Source: Deltaproteobacteria bacterium (GTDB lineage: Bacteria; Desulfobacterota; Binatia; Binatales; Binataceae). Taken from it: 6,808 nucleotides of DNA. The translations under genes were made by a program, and so were the position numbers. The notes beneath the pieces were generated by a model that was given only the letters and a program-made list of their open reading frames with translations, was not told where the DNA came from and did no database searches. The stretch lies in assembly GCA_021786815.1 (NCBI GenBank), contig JAJYMR010000226.1:1-6808 (forward strand), given 5' to 3'. Below, piece after piece: positions 1-5,729 of this stretch (position 1 is the first letter of the stretch; every line of letters starts with the position of its first letter).

Positions 1-174
1 GGAGCGATTCCGACCACGGTCGCGGCGCCTGTCGCCCTGGGGGTGACGGTCGGAGCGCTTGCGGGCAGCAGGGTCCTGCCGCACGCCAATGTGACTCTGC
101 TCCGGCGCGTTTTTATCGTGATTCTGCTTTTGATCGCCGTCGAAATGGGATGGCGCGCACTCTCGGGGTTGTAA
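1..174 (+). CDS. TauE/SafE-family membrane permease, C-terminal fragment
   Basis: This is the 3' end of a gene that starts before the window. The first reading frame is open from base 1 and gives 57 residues before TAA at 172-174. The visible part has two hydrophobic segments (about residues 6-22 and 36-52), joined by a short loop containing AGSRVLP and LLRRVF. A Gly/Ala-rich helix, a small basic loop and a last hydrophobic helix are typical of the C-terminus of TauE/SafE (DUF81) permeases. These transport sulfite, sulfoacetate or other small anions across the inner membrane; the substrate cannot be told here. The DUF1634 gene begins 1 nt after the stop. The two families often occur side by side, which supports the call. 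Only the tail is seen, so another polytopic membrane protein cannot be fully excluded. Confidence 0.72.
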   Translation, partial: GAIPTTVAAPVALGVTVGALAGSRVLPHANVTLLRRVFIVILLLIAVEMGWRALSGL

Positions 175-175
175 G

Positions 176-604
176 ATGCCAACTTCTGAACCTCATACCG
201 CGGCGGCGGCCGCGCAAGTCAGCAGCGAAGAGGATCGGATACTTCGGGTCTGGACTCCCGTCCTGCTTCGGACCATCCTGACGGCCGCGGCCGTAATCCT
301 CGTGTTCGGCCTGGTACTGATGGCAACGACGGCGTCCGGATATTACGTCGAACATTACCGCGCGGTGCAGGCCGGCCGTATCCATCAGAAGGAGCCGTTT
401 GCGCAGATCGCGCACGGCGCGCTTGCCGGCAACCCGCATGCCGTGCTGACCGTCGGCCTGTTCGTGCTGACGCTGGTTCCGCTCGGGCGCGTCGCGTTCT
501 GTTTCGTGCTCTTCATCAGAGAGCGCGACTACACCTACGTCTTTCTTACCGGCTACGTTCTGTTCGGGCTCGCGCTGGGCGTGTTCCTCGGGCGGATCGG
601 GTAG
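176..604 (+). CDS. DUF1634 family membrane protein
   Basis: This 142-residue protein has a hydrophilic N-terminus of about 25 residues. Three predicted transmembrane helices follow, at about residues 33-53, 89-113 and 119-139. The second helix contains LTLVPLGRVAFCF and is followed by the short charged turn RERDYTYV, a pattern I associate with DUF1634. The family's biochemical role is unknown. Its members are usually encoded directly beside TauE/SafE-type permeases, and here the start codon lies 1 nt after such a gene, so the pair is probably one transcript and may form one membrane complex (inference). The ATG at 176 is the natural start, although only a weak G-rich run precedes it, which suggests coupling to translation of the upstream gene. 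Confidence 0.8.
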   Translation: MPTSEPHTAAAAAQVSSEEDRILRVWTPVLLRTILTAAAVILVFGLVLMATTASGYYVEHYRAVQAGRIHQKEPFAQIAHGALAGNPHAVLTVGLFVLTLVPLGRVAFCFVLFIRERDYTYVFLTGYVLFGLALGVFLGRIG

Positions 605-615
605 CTTCGCAGACT

Positions 616-620
616 GGAGG
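616..620 (+). promoter_or_regulatory. Ribosome binding site deciding the SDR start
   Basis: GGAGG lies 7 nt before the ATG at 628 but only 4 nt before the in-frame GTG at 625. The spacing and the better start codon both favour 628. Confidence 0.7.
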
Positions 621-627
621 AACAGTG

Positions 628-1401
628 ATGGAAATCAAGGGGAAGGTTGCCGTGATCACCGGCGCCGGTTCCGGAATCGGCCGCGCCACGGCCGAACGGC
701 TTGCCCGCGAGGGTGCGTCGATCGTCGTCGCGGACGTGGACGAAGCGGGCGGCGCGGAGACCGTCAGGCGAATCGAATCGGCGGGCGCGAAGGCGATCTT
801 CGTCAAAACCGAGGTCACCAGCGAAAGCGACACGCGCCGGATGCTTGAGACGGCGACCGGAAAGTTCGGCCGGCTCGACATCCTTCACAACAATGCGGGC
901 GTCGCGACCGGCATACCCGGTTTCCCGAAGGCTCCGCTCGCGCAATGGCGGCGCGTCATCGAAATCGATCTCACCGCCGTGATAATGGGCACGTGGCTCG
1001 CCGCGCCGATCATGGAGATTGGTGGCGGCGGAGCGATCGTCAACACGGCCTCGATGGCGGGACTGTATCCGCACAGCCTCGACCCGATTTACGGCGCGGC
1101 CAAGGCCGGCGTCGTCAACTTCACCCATTCGCTTGCGCCGTGGGCCTCCGAGCGCGGTATCCGGGTGAACTGCGTGTGTCCCGGGATAGTAGATACGCCG
1201 ATGGTGCGAAAGGGCGTCGAAGCCGCGGTTAAGGCAGGCCACAAATCGTGGGCGCCGTCCAATATCCTTCAGCCCGAGCAGATAGCCGACGCGGTCGTAC
1301 GGCTGGTGAGCGATGATTCGTTGTTCGGATGCTCGATGGAAGTGCGTCCGAGCGGTCCGCGAATCGTCGAGCCGCGCCCCGCTCCCGGCTCACGCAGATA
1401 A
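628..1401 (+). CDS. SDR family NAD(P)-dependent oxidoreductase
   Basis: A 257-residue classical short-chain dehydrogenase/reductase, the normal length for the family. The Rossmann-fold cofactor motif TGAGSGIG is at residues 11-18. An Asp at residue 36, at the end of the second beta strand, favours NAD(H) over NADP(H). The NNAG motif is at 88-91. The catalytic Ser142, Tyr155 and Lys159 are all present in the usual spacing (Y-GAA-K), followed by VNCVCPGIVDTPM, the typical PG motif. It should oxidise or reduce an alcohol or carbonyl on a small soluble substrate that cannot be identified. The C-terminus lacks the common closing Asp-Gly-Gly and instead reads MEVRPSGPRIVEP plus a short basic tail. 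It lies 23 nt after the DUF1634 gene and may share its transcript. The convergent TetR gene next door could regulate it, but nothing shows this. Confidence 0.93.
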   Translation: MEIKGKVAVITGAGSGIGRATAERLAREGASIVVADVDEAGGAETVRRIESAGAKAIFVKTEVTSESDTRRMLETATGKFGRLDILHNNAGVATGIPGFPKAPLAQWRRVIEIDLTAVIMGTWLAAPIMEIGGGGAIVNTASMAGLYPHSLDPIYGAAKAGVVNFTHSLAPWASERGIRVNCVCPGIVDTPMVRKGVEAAVKAGHKSWAPSNILQPEQIADAVVRLVSDDSLFGCSMEVRPSGPRIVEPRPAPGSRR

Positions 1402-1424
1402 AGCGAAACTCGACACGAAAAGCC

Positions 1425-1454
1425 AAGCGGCGCGGCATCGATGTCGCGCCGCTT
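1425..1454. terminator. GC-rich hairpin between convergent genes, candidate bidirectional terminator
   Basis: AAGCGGCGCG (1425-1434) and CGCGCCGCTT (1445-1454) form a perfect 10-bp stem. Inner pairs extend it to about 12-13 bp around a TCGA tetraloop. It lies 24 nt after the SDR stop and in the path of the convergent tetR gene. Read on the minus strand it is followed within 3 nt by TTTT; on the plus strand no T run follows. It therefore looks best suited to ending the tetR transcript. A weaker second hairpin (AGCCGG 1467-1472 with CCGGCT 1480-1485, followed by TT) could help on the plus strand. Confidence 0.5.
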
Positions 1455-1528
1455 GTGTCTCGCGGCAGCCGGCTCGCAACCGGCTTTACGCCGCAATTGG
1501 CCGCACGGCGAGTTCGGTCGAAACCGGC

Positions 1529-2194
1529 TCAGGCCGGCGCTTCTCCTCCCACGCTCCACTGCCGAAGGAATTCGTGCGCGACGCGCGTGAGTGAGCGGCC
1601 GAGGTCAAAGCGCGGGCCGTGCAGATACCAGAGGTTTGCAAGGCCCAGGTAGCTGGAGAAAATCTGCGTCGCCGCCCACTCGGCATCCAGCTCCGGAGCG
1701 AACGCTCCCAGCTTCTTGCCGCGCTCGACCATCTCGGTGAACGCGTCGAGATGGCGCAGATTTGCCTTGCGAATCGCACGCAGCACCCGCGGACTTATCT
1801 TGTGCGATTCGAGCGTGATGATCAGCAGCAGGCGGCTCACCCATGGGTTGCGCTCGTTGAGCCGCGCCATGTTCTCGAAGACCCACAGGAATTCGCGGCG
1901 AAACTCGCTAGCATTGCTCGCCGGCGTTCTTGCTTCGGCCGGCTTGTCCCATTCGCCCAGCACCTTATCCACCACCGCCAGGAAGAAGTCCTCCTTGTCG
2001 GTGAAGTGCCAGTACAACGCTCCCTTGGTGACGCCGGCCGCCTTCGCAATACGCGACAACGACGTCCCTCGGTATCCGTAGGACGCGAACAAATCCATCG
2101 CGGCGTTGATAAGAACCTGGTCGAGCGAAGCTCGCCGGCGCGCAGCCTGAGGCGACACTCGGCCCGCCCGCCGTTTTTCAGCCGTTTCGATCAT
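1529..2194 (-). CDS. TetR/AcrR family transcriptional regulator
   Basis: A 221-residue protein, typical for TetR regulators. After a basic N-terminal arm (residues 1-24) comes the DNA-binding domain at about 25-71. It contains AAMDLFASYGYRGTSLSRIA and then AGVTKGALYWHFTDKEDFF, the canonical helix-turn-helix with the YWHF signature. The rest (about 75-221) is a helical ligand-binding and dimerisation domain with no ligand-specific motif I recognise. Such proteins usually repress a nearby efflux, catabolic or lipid gene and release DNA on binding a small hydrophobic ligand. The convergent SDR gene is a possible target by proximity only. The ATG is preceded by a poor ribosome binding site (AGAAG directly against the start), so expression may be low. 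An 8-bp palindrome at 2232-2239 upstream could be its operator. Confidence 0.93.
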   Translation of the reverse strand: MIETAEKRRAGRVSPQAARRRASLDQVLINAAMDLFASYGYRGTSLSRIAKAAGVTKGALYWHFTDKEDFFLAVVDKVLGEWDKPAEARTPASNASEFRREFLWVFENMARLNERNPWVSRLLLIITLESHKISPRVLRAIRKANLRHLDAFTEMVERGKKLGAFAPELDAEWAATQIFSSYLGLANLWYLHGPRFDLGRSLTRVAHEFLRQWSVGGEAPA

Positions 2195-2231
2195 CTTCTG
2201 AACGATCGGTATGCTGAGGCAGCCGGGGCTA

Positions 2232-2239
2232 TGACGTCA
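2232..2239. promoter_or_regulatory. TGACGTCA palindrome upstream of the TetR gene
   Basis: A perfect 8-bp palindrome lies about 38 nt before the tetR start. Read on the minus strand it overlaps a TTGACG hexamer that would serve as a -35 box. No good -10 box stands at the right distance. TetR-family genes often repress themselves through a palindrome in this position, so this is a candidate operator. The evidence is thin because 8-bp palindromes occur by chance. Confidence 0.22.
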
Positions 2240-2269
2240 AGGACAGGATCTTTTTTTCTTTCGACGGCG

Positions 2270-2343
2270 GGCACACGAACCCTCGACCCAGCTCCCTCCG
2301 CTTGTCGGCAGGCGCCAACTGCGGCGAAGTGAGGGCTCGTGCC
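2270..2343 (-). ncRNA. Candidate structured RNA, tRNA-like but not a valid tRNA
   Basis: The ends of this 74-nt stretch pair over a long stem. Bases 2270-2274 pair with 2339-2343 and 2277-2284 with 2331-2338, giving 13 pairs and one 2-nt bulge. The pair 2279/2336 is G-U when transcribed from the minus strand but A-C on the plus strand, so the minus-strand RNA folds better. Inside are two small hairpins: CGCC/GGCG (2313-2326) and a 6-bp stem with one bulged base (2295-2312). The result is a three-branched shape. The minus-strand text contains CAGTTGG, CCTGCCGACAAGC and GGTCGAGGGTTCG, which echo the D, anticodon and T arms of a tRNA. However, the T arm does not pair correctly and the anticodon loop is one base short. 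It could be a decayed tRNA, a small RNA, a structured tetR leader or a dispersed repeat. Confidence 0.33.
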
Positions 2344-2366
2344 TTGAGGATTACCTAGGTTAGAGC

Positions 2367-2594
2367 TTAGTTGCGGTTGGATGGACTGGCTTCCGGCATC
2401 TTCATGTTACGCTCGAGGCACCATCGGTCGATAACCTCGGCGTTGAACCGCCAGTCGGTTCCAATCCGGAATCCGGGGAGCTCGCCGCGCCGTAGGAGCT
2501 TGTAAATCGTCGATGGATGCACCCGAAGGTATTCGGAAAGCTCCTTAACGGTCATTACGCGCGGCAAAGTGTATTTTGACTCAGTTGTAGCCAT
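2367..2594 (-). CDS. Excisionase-fold helix-turn-helix DNA-binding protein
   Basis: A 75-residue protein built almost wholly from an HTH_17/excisionase-type winged helix: VMTVKELSEYLRVHPSTIYK, then LLRRGELPGFRIGTDWRF, then IDRWC. The stretch VHPSTIYKLL is the recognition helix and PGFRIGTDWRF the wing. The family binds DNA, either as phage or plasmid excisionases or as small chromosomal regulators. No integrase or other mobile gene is nearby, so a regulatory role is as likely as excision. The ATG at 2594 was chosen because GGAG stands 5 nt before it. A longer in-frame version from a GTG at 2666 would add 24 basic residues but has no ribosome binding site. A candidate promoter lies at 2710-2740. 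No terminator is clear, though the foldable element at 2270-2343 follows. Confidence 0.85.
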   Translation of the reverse strand: MATTESKYTLPRVMTVKELSEYLRVHPSTIYKLLRRGELPGFRIGTDWRFNAEVIDRWCLERNMKMPEASPSNRN

Positions 2595-2599
2595 GGTCA

Positions 2600-2605
2600 C
2601 TCCAG
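2600..2605 (-). promoter_or_regulatory. Ribosome binding site deciding the HTH gene start
   Basis: On the minus strand CTGGAG ends 5 nt before the ATG at 2594. The upstream GTG alternative at 2666 has no comparable sequence, which supports the shorter 75-residue protein. Confidence 0.65.
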
Positions 2606-2709
2606 CGAGAGCCGGTTCCGTTCGTCGCTTGCGCGCAGGAGTCGAAGTTTTCTTTTGCTTCTGCACAGCGTCGGGGGTGCAACGGTCTTAGCTCTGTCGT
2701 ATCTGCTTT

Positions 2710-2740
2710 ATTAAATCGCAAAACCGCCGCGCTAGGTCAA
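2710..2740 (-). promoter_or_regulatory. Candidate sigma-70 promoter for the HTH gene
   Basis: On the minus strand TTGACC (2740-2735) matches the -35 consensus at five of six bases. TTTAAT (2715-2710) matches the -10 consensus at five of six. The spacer is 19 nt, somewhat long. Transcription would start near 2703 and leave a leader of about 110 nt before the ATG at 2594. The -35 box lies inside the dyad at 2729-2747. Confidence 0.38.
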
Positions 2741-2747
2741 GTAGCGC
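2729..2747. promoter_or_regulatory. Perfect inverted repeat GCGCTA-N7-TAGCGC, candidate operator
   Basis: Two perfect 6-bp arms (2729-2734 and 2742-2747) flank a 7-nt centre that contains the predicted minus-strand -35 box. A dimeric regulator bound here would block that promoter, which suits autoregulation by the HTH protein or control of both divergent genes. A second, weaker dyad, CTGTT-TG-AACAG, follows at 2755-2766. Binding is inferred only from symmetry and position. Confidence 0.35.
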
Positions 2748-2863
2748 TAATAACCTGTTTGAACAGCGTTCTTCGTGCCTGGCTGCGGCTTATCAGGCGA
2801 ATTCCAGTCCAAAAGTCAGGTTCTACCATTTATGTCTGCGGCTATGGCATTTTGAGATCTCGC

Positions 2864-2869
2864 GAGGAG
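2864..2869 (+). promoter_or_regulatory. Ribosome binding site of the PEBP-like gene
   Basis: GAGGAG ends 10 nt before the ATG at 2880, slightly farther than ideal. It follows two overlapping 8-bp palindromes, GAGATCTC (2854-2861) and CTCGCGAG (2859-2866), which could fold around the site. I see no convincing plus-strand promoter in 2700-2860. Confidence 0.5.
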
Positions 2870-2879
2870 CAGAACCTCT

Positions 2880-3425
2880 ATGAATCGGTCCTTAAGTAAA
2901 CTTCGTTCGGGACGATTATTGATTCTTATGGCCACGCTTCTTTCGGCATCCTCCCTGTCCGCCGCATCGCTGACCATAAGCAGCCCGGCGATACGCGACG
3001 GGGGACGGATTCCCTCGGTCTTTACCTGCCGTGGCTCCGACAAGTCGCCCCCTCTGGCGTGGTCAGGGGTTCCCGACGGAACCAAGACCCTCGCTATCGT
3101 CGTGGAAGATCCTGACGCCCCGGGCGGTATTTTCATTCACTGGGTCGCTTTCAACATTCCGGCGAACTCTTCCGGCCTCGAGGAAGGGGTGCCGAACCGC
3201 TCCGAGCTGCCATCTGGCGGCACACAGGGGGTGAACAGCTTTGGACGGGTCGGCTACGGCGGCCCGTGCCCGCCCCCAGGCCCGGCGCATCATTATCACT
3301 TTCGCCTTTTCGCGCTCGACGAAACGCTGCCGCTCGGACCTGATGCAACCGCCGGGAGACTTATGCAGGCGATGCAGAGTCATGTAAGCGCAAGCGCTGA
3401 CTTGGTCGGAATATTTGGCCGGTGA
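2880..3425 (+). CDS. YbhB/YbcL family Raf kinase inhibitor-like (PEBP) protein, exported
   Basis: A 181-residue member of the bacterial phosphatidylethanolamine-binding-protein family. The N-terminus has basic residues followed by a hydrophobic run (about 13-27) ending LSA-AS, a good signal peptide with likely cleavage after residue 28. The mature protein would sit in the periplasm. Family motifs are clear: DPDAP at 77-81 with HW at 87-88, and GPCPP at 128-132 with HHY at 137-139. These form the conserved anion-binding pocket. Bacterial members are small soluble proteins of unsettled function; the kinase-inhibitor name comes from eukaryotic homologues and should not be read as a role here. 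Two cysteines (50 and 130) could form a disulfide after export. The next gene begins 36 nt downstream and is probably co-transcribed. Confidence 0.93.
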   Translation: MNRSLSKLRSGRLLILMATLLSASSLSAASLTISSPAIRDGGRIPSVFTCRGSDKSPPLAWSGVPDGTKTLAIVVEDPDAPGGIFIHWVAFNIPANSSGLEEGVPNRSELPSGGTQGVNSFGRVGYGGPCPPPGPAHHYHFRLFALDETLPLGPDATAGRLMQAMQSHVSASADLVGIFGR

Positions 3426-3449
3426 GCAAGGGTCGCATCCGCCCGATCC

Positions 3450-3455
3450 AGGGGA
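3450..3455 (+). promoter_or_regulatory. Ribosome binding site deciding the SRPBCC-like gene start
   Basis: AGGGGA ends 6 nt before the ATG at 3462 and abuts the alternative in-frame ATG at 3456, so initiation at 3462 is far more likely. Confidence 0.65.
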
Positions 3456-3461
3456 ATGCCC

Positions 3462-4058
3462 ATGAGCCGAACGTACAAAATCGTAAGTGCGGTGCTGATC
3501 CTGGCCGTCGTCCTCGGCATTGGCTATTACGCCCATCAGCGATATCACGCGCGCCGGATGGGGCTGCTTTCGCAGCGCATCGAGCACGACGGCGACGCCT
3601 GGAAGGCGCGTTTCACGGCGCGAATCGCCGCCCCGGAGCAGTCGGTCTTTGACGCAATCCGCGATGTCGGGCACGGCGACCATCCCGGCGGCGTGAAAGG
3701 CCTGCGCGTTCTTTCCGACTCCGGCAACCAGAAGACGGTCGAGATGGAGCTTGCGGGACCGGCCGGCCAGACCATCGTTACCCGGCTCGCCTTCCAGTAC
3801 TTCCCTTCGGAGCACCGGATAACCTATCGCACGCTGGGCTCCGGCGATTTCATGACTCAGGCCGAATATCAGCTCGAACCCGAAGGTTCCTCGACCCTCA
3901 TCCGGTTCCACGAGGTCACCACCATCCGCGAGGCGATGCCGGTGCCCGACGGCCTGATCAAGGACGTGATCCGCAACGTTTTTCTGGCGCAACTCAAAGA
4001 TCTGCGGCACAAGCTCCATATCCGAAGCGCCGAATCCTCCGATGAGGGCGAACCGTAG
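3462..4058 (+). CDS. Membrane-anchored SRPBCC-like protein
   Basis: A 198-residue protein. One hydrophobic helix at about residues 5-24 (YKIVSAVLILAVVLGIGYY), followed by basic residues, looks like an N-terminal membrane anchor. The remainder resembles a START/SRPBCC lipid-binding fold. It has an opening strand with WKARFTARIAAPEQSVFDAI, a long run of alternating strands (about 75-150) and a C-terminal amphipathic helix (about 156-185) ending near LRHKLHIR. In this fold the final helix closes a hydrophobic cavity. The fold is judged from pattern and not from a diagnostic motif, and no catalytic residues are recognisable. The anchor topology would put the domain at the membrane surface. It follows the exported PEBP-like gene by 36 nt, and both may handle lipids or hydrophobic ligands (inference). 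No terminator is seen after it. Confidence 0.68.
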   Translation: MSRTYKIVSAVLILAVVLGIGYYAHQRYHARRMGLLSQRIEHDGDAWKARFTARIAAPEQSVFDAIRDVGHGDHPGGVKGLRVLSDSGNQKTVEMELAGPAGQTIVTRLAFQYFPSEHRITYRTLGSGDFMTQAEYQLEPEGSSTLIRFHEVTTIREAMPVPDGLIKDVIRNVFLAQLKDLRHKLHIRSAESSDEGEP

Positions 4059-4111
4059 GCTTGCCGGCGCGCAAAGCGTCGTGATAGCGCGGCGAACAGC
4101 GCGTCCCGGCG

Positions 4112-4120
4112 TGCTAACAT
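4112..4120 (+). promoter_or_regulatory. Possible extended -10 element before engB
   Basis: TGC-TAACAT fits an extended -10 motif, with four of six core bases matching, and ends 17 nt before the engB ATG. No good -35 box accompanies it. It could start the engB-to-SPL transcript with a very short leader. Alternatively, engB is read through from the SRPBCC-like gene 79 nt upstream. Confidence 0.25.
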
Positions 4121-4137
4121 TGCGCGGGCGCGGAATT

Positions 4138-4737
4138 ATGAAGATTCGGGCCGAATTCGTGACCTCCGCTCCGTCGCTTCGCGAATGTCCCCGATGGGAC
4201 CGGGTGGAAGTCGCGCTCGTCGGACGTTCCAACGTCGGCAAAAGCTCGCTGCTGAACGCGCTTGCGGGTGTCCACGGACTTGCCCGCGTCAGCAAAACGC
4301 CGGGACGCACCCGCAGCTTCAATTTCTTCGCCGTGGGCGACTCGCTGGCGATAGACGACCTTCCGGGTTACGGCTATGCGAAAATGTCCCGCGCGCAGGC
4401 GCATCGGATTTCGGCCGCGATGCAGGATTTTCTCGCCCGGCGCGCCAATCTGTCCGGCCTTGTCCTGCTGGTCGATTCGCGCCGCGGCCCCGAGGCCGAG
4501 GAACTTGAACTGGCCGCGATGGCGCGTGAGCGGGGACTTGTGCTCATTGTCGCCGCAACCAAGTCAGACAAGCTGAAAAGTTCCGAACGGGCGCGGGCCC
4601 TCGCTCGGTTCTCAGCGCTCGATGCCGAGCCTATTCTATGCTCGACGCTGAGCGGCGAAGGCCTCGACGAGCTTCGCCGACGCATCCTTGCGCTCGGGCG
4701 AACGCAAACCGAAGAACAACGATTCGTCCGCCGATGA
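4138..4737 (+). CDS. engB: Ribosome biogenesis GTP-binding protein EngB (YihA/YsxC)
   Basis: A 199-residue TRAFAC GTPase, the normal EngB length. The G motifs are in order. G1 is GRSNVGKS at 29-36. G2 lies in KTPGRTRSFNFF at 53-64. G3 is DLPG at 74-77, followed by YGYAKM as in the family. G4 is TKSD at 141-144, and the G5-like STLSGEG is at 169-175. EngB acts in the cytoplasm in late assembly of the 50S ribosomal subunit and is essential in many bacteria. The reading frame stays open upstream to 4042, overlapping the previous gene. The ATG at 4138 was chosen because it gives MKIRAEFVTSAPS, the family's standard N-terminus. Its stop overlaps the next gene's start by 4 nt (ATGA). Confidence 0.96.
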   Translation: MKIRAEFVTSAPSLRECPRWDRVEVALVGRSNVGKSSLLNALAGVHGLARVSKTPGRTRSFNFFAVGDSLAIDDLPGYGYAKMSRAQAHRISAAMQDFLARRANLSGLVLLVDSRRGPEAEELELAAMARERGLVLIVAATKSDKLKSSERARALARFSALDAEPILCSTLSGEGLDELRRRILALGRTQTEEQRFVRR

Positions 4738-5729
4738 GCGAACGATGCCGAAAAGCGATGACCGCGCCGGGCGTAACCGTCGTAATCCCGGCCCGGAATC
4801 GCCGAGCGATGGTCGCGCAGGCGGTCGATTCGGTGCTCGCGCAGACCTGGCACGACTTCGAACTCGTGATCGTTGACGACGGCTCCGAAGACGGCACCTT
4901 CGAGCATCTTTCGGAGATAGCGCGCGAGCGCAACACGGACCGCGAAGGCCTTGTCCGAATCGAGCGCATCGCGCATCGCGGACCGGCGGCCGCGCGCAAT
5001 CGCGGAGTTGCGCTGGCGCGCGCACCGATGGTCGCGTTCCTCGACTCGGACGATCTCTGGACGCCCCGGAAGCTCGAACGCCATCTGGCCTACGCGCGCG
5101 CCCATCCCGAGTTTCCCCTCTCGCAGACCGGCGAACTATGGCTTCGCGACGGCAGGCGGGTGAATCCCGCGCGCCGCCATCTCAAGCGCGCCGGCGACAT
5201 CTTTGTCGAATCGCTGCGCACCTGCCTCGTCAGTCCTTCGGCGGCGATGCTGCCGGTGAAGCTGTTCGCCGAAATCGGCGGATTCGACGAGGACATGGGC
5301 GCGGCCGAGGACTACGACCTGTGGCTTCGAATCCTCGTTCGCCATCAGGCCGGCCTTCTCGACGAACCCCTCACGATTCGCCGCGCGGGCCATCCCGGTC
5401 AGCTCTCGGCCACGGTTCCCGCGCTCGACCGGTTCAGGATTCTCGCGCTCGCAAAGCTCCTGCTGGCCGCCCCGCTCGACGCGCAAAGACGCGCCGCCGC
5501 GGCCTCGGTCCTGGCCGAGAAGTGCCGCATCTACGCCAAGGGCCTCAAGCGCAGGGCCAGGATTGAAGAATCCGAATTTCATGAGTATCTTGCCGAGCGC
5601 GCCGAACGCGAATGGGTCGAAGGGGCCGGCGCCTCGCTCGCTGGGGCCGTCGAATCGATCAGAAGGCGCGTTCGCTCGCGCTCCGGCCGAGAAGCCGGGG
5701 AGGGGACGTGCGCCAATGACAACCCATGA
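4734..5729 (+). CDS. Family 2 glycosyltransferase
   Basis: A 331-residue GT-A fold enzyme. The nucleotide-sugar domain opens with VTVVIPARNR at 14-23. VDDGS follows at 47-51, GPAAARNRG at 83-91 and LDSDDLW at 103-109; this last is the DxD-type metal and sugar-nucleotide site. AEDYDLWLRI at 191-200 supplies the usual acidic catalytic region. It should transfer a sugar from a nucleotide donor to a saccharide or lipid acceptor for cell-surface glycans; donor and acceptor cannot be told. No membrane helix is present. The last 90 residues or so are helical, charged and Arg-rich. The ATG at 4734 was chosen because it overlaps the engB stop as ATGA. An in-frame ATG at 4758 is an alternative, and the open frame back to 4638 lies inside engB. 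No other glycan gene is in view. Confidence 0.92.
   Translation: MSERCRKAMTAPGVTVVIPARNRRAMVAQAVDSVLAQTWHDFELVIVDDGSEDGTFEHLSEIARERNTDREGLVRIERIAHRGPAAARNRGVALARAPMVAFLDSDDLWTPRKLERHLAYARAHPEFPLSQTGELWLRDGRRVNPARRHLKRAGDIFVESLRTCLVSPSAAMLPVKLFAEIGGFDEDMGAAEDYDLWLRILVRHQAGLLDEPLTIRRAGHPGQLSATVPALDRFRILALAKLLLAAPLDAQRRAAAASVLAEKCRIYAKGLKRRARIEESEFHEYLAERAEREWVEGAGASLAGAVESIRRRVRSRSGREAGEGTCANDNP

Noticed and set aside
553..1242. A 229-codon minus-strand open frame opposite the SDR gene.
   Set aside because: The plus strand carries every SDR motif. The antisense product is rich in Arg, Asp and His with no fold pattern, a typical shadow.
2249..2260. The T run GATCTTTTTTTCTTT as an intrinsic terminator on the plus strand.
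   Set aside because: No hairpin stem precedes it and no plus-strand gene ends nearby. On the minus strand it is an A run before tetR.
1619..2332. A 237-codon plus-strand open frame across tetR and the upstream element.
   Set aside because: It is antisense to a canonical TetR gene. Its tail, ending TRTLDPAPSACRQ, looks like the spurious peptide obtained by translating an antisense tRNA-like sequence.
2270..2343. A genuine tRNA gene on the minus strand.
   Set aside because: The T loop reads TTCGTGT instead of TTCGANN with a failed closing pair, the anticodon loop is one base short, and acceptor and T stems cannot form separately.
2755..2766. A LexA (SOS) box.
   Set aside because: The CTGT and ACAG halves are only 4 nt apart, not 8 as in the enterobacterial box, and the gene nearby is not a known SOS gene.
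3063..4322. A 419-codon open frame on the minus strand opposite the PEBP-like, SRPBCC-like and engB genes.
   Set aside because: It lies antisense to three genes with clear or reasonable protein signatures, shows no recognisable domain, and long antisense frames are expected in GC-rich DNA.
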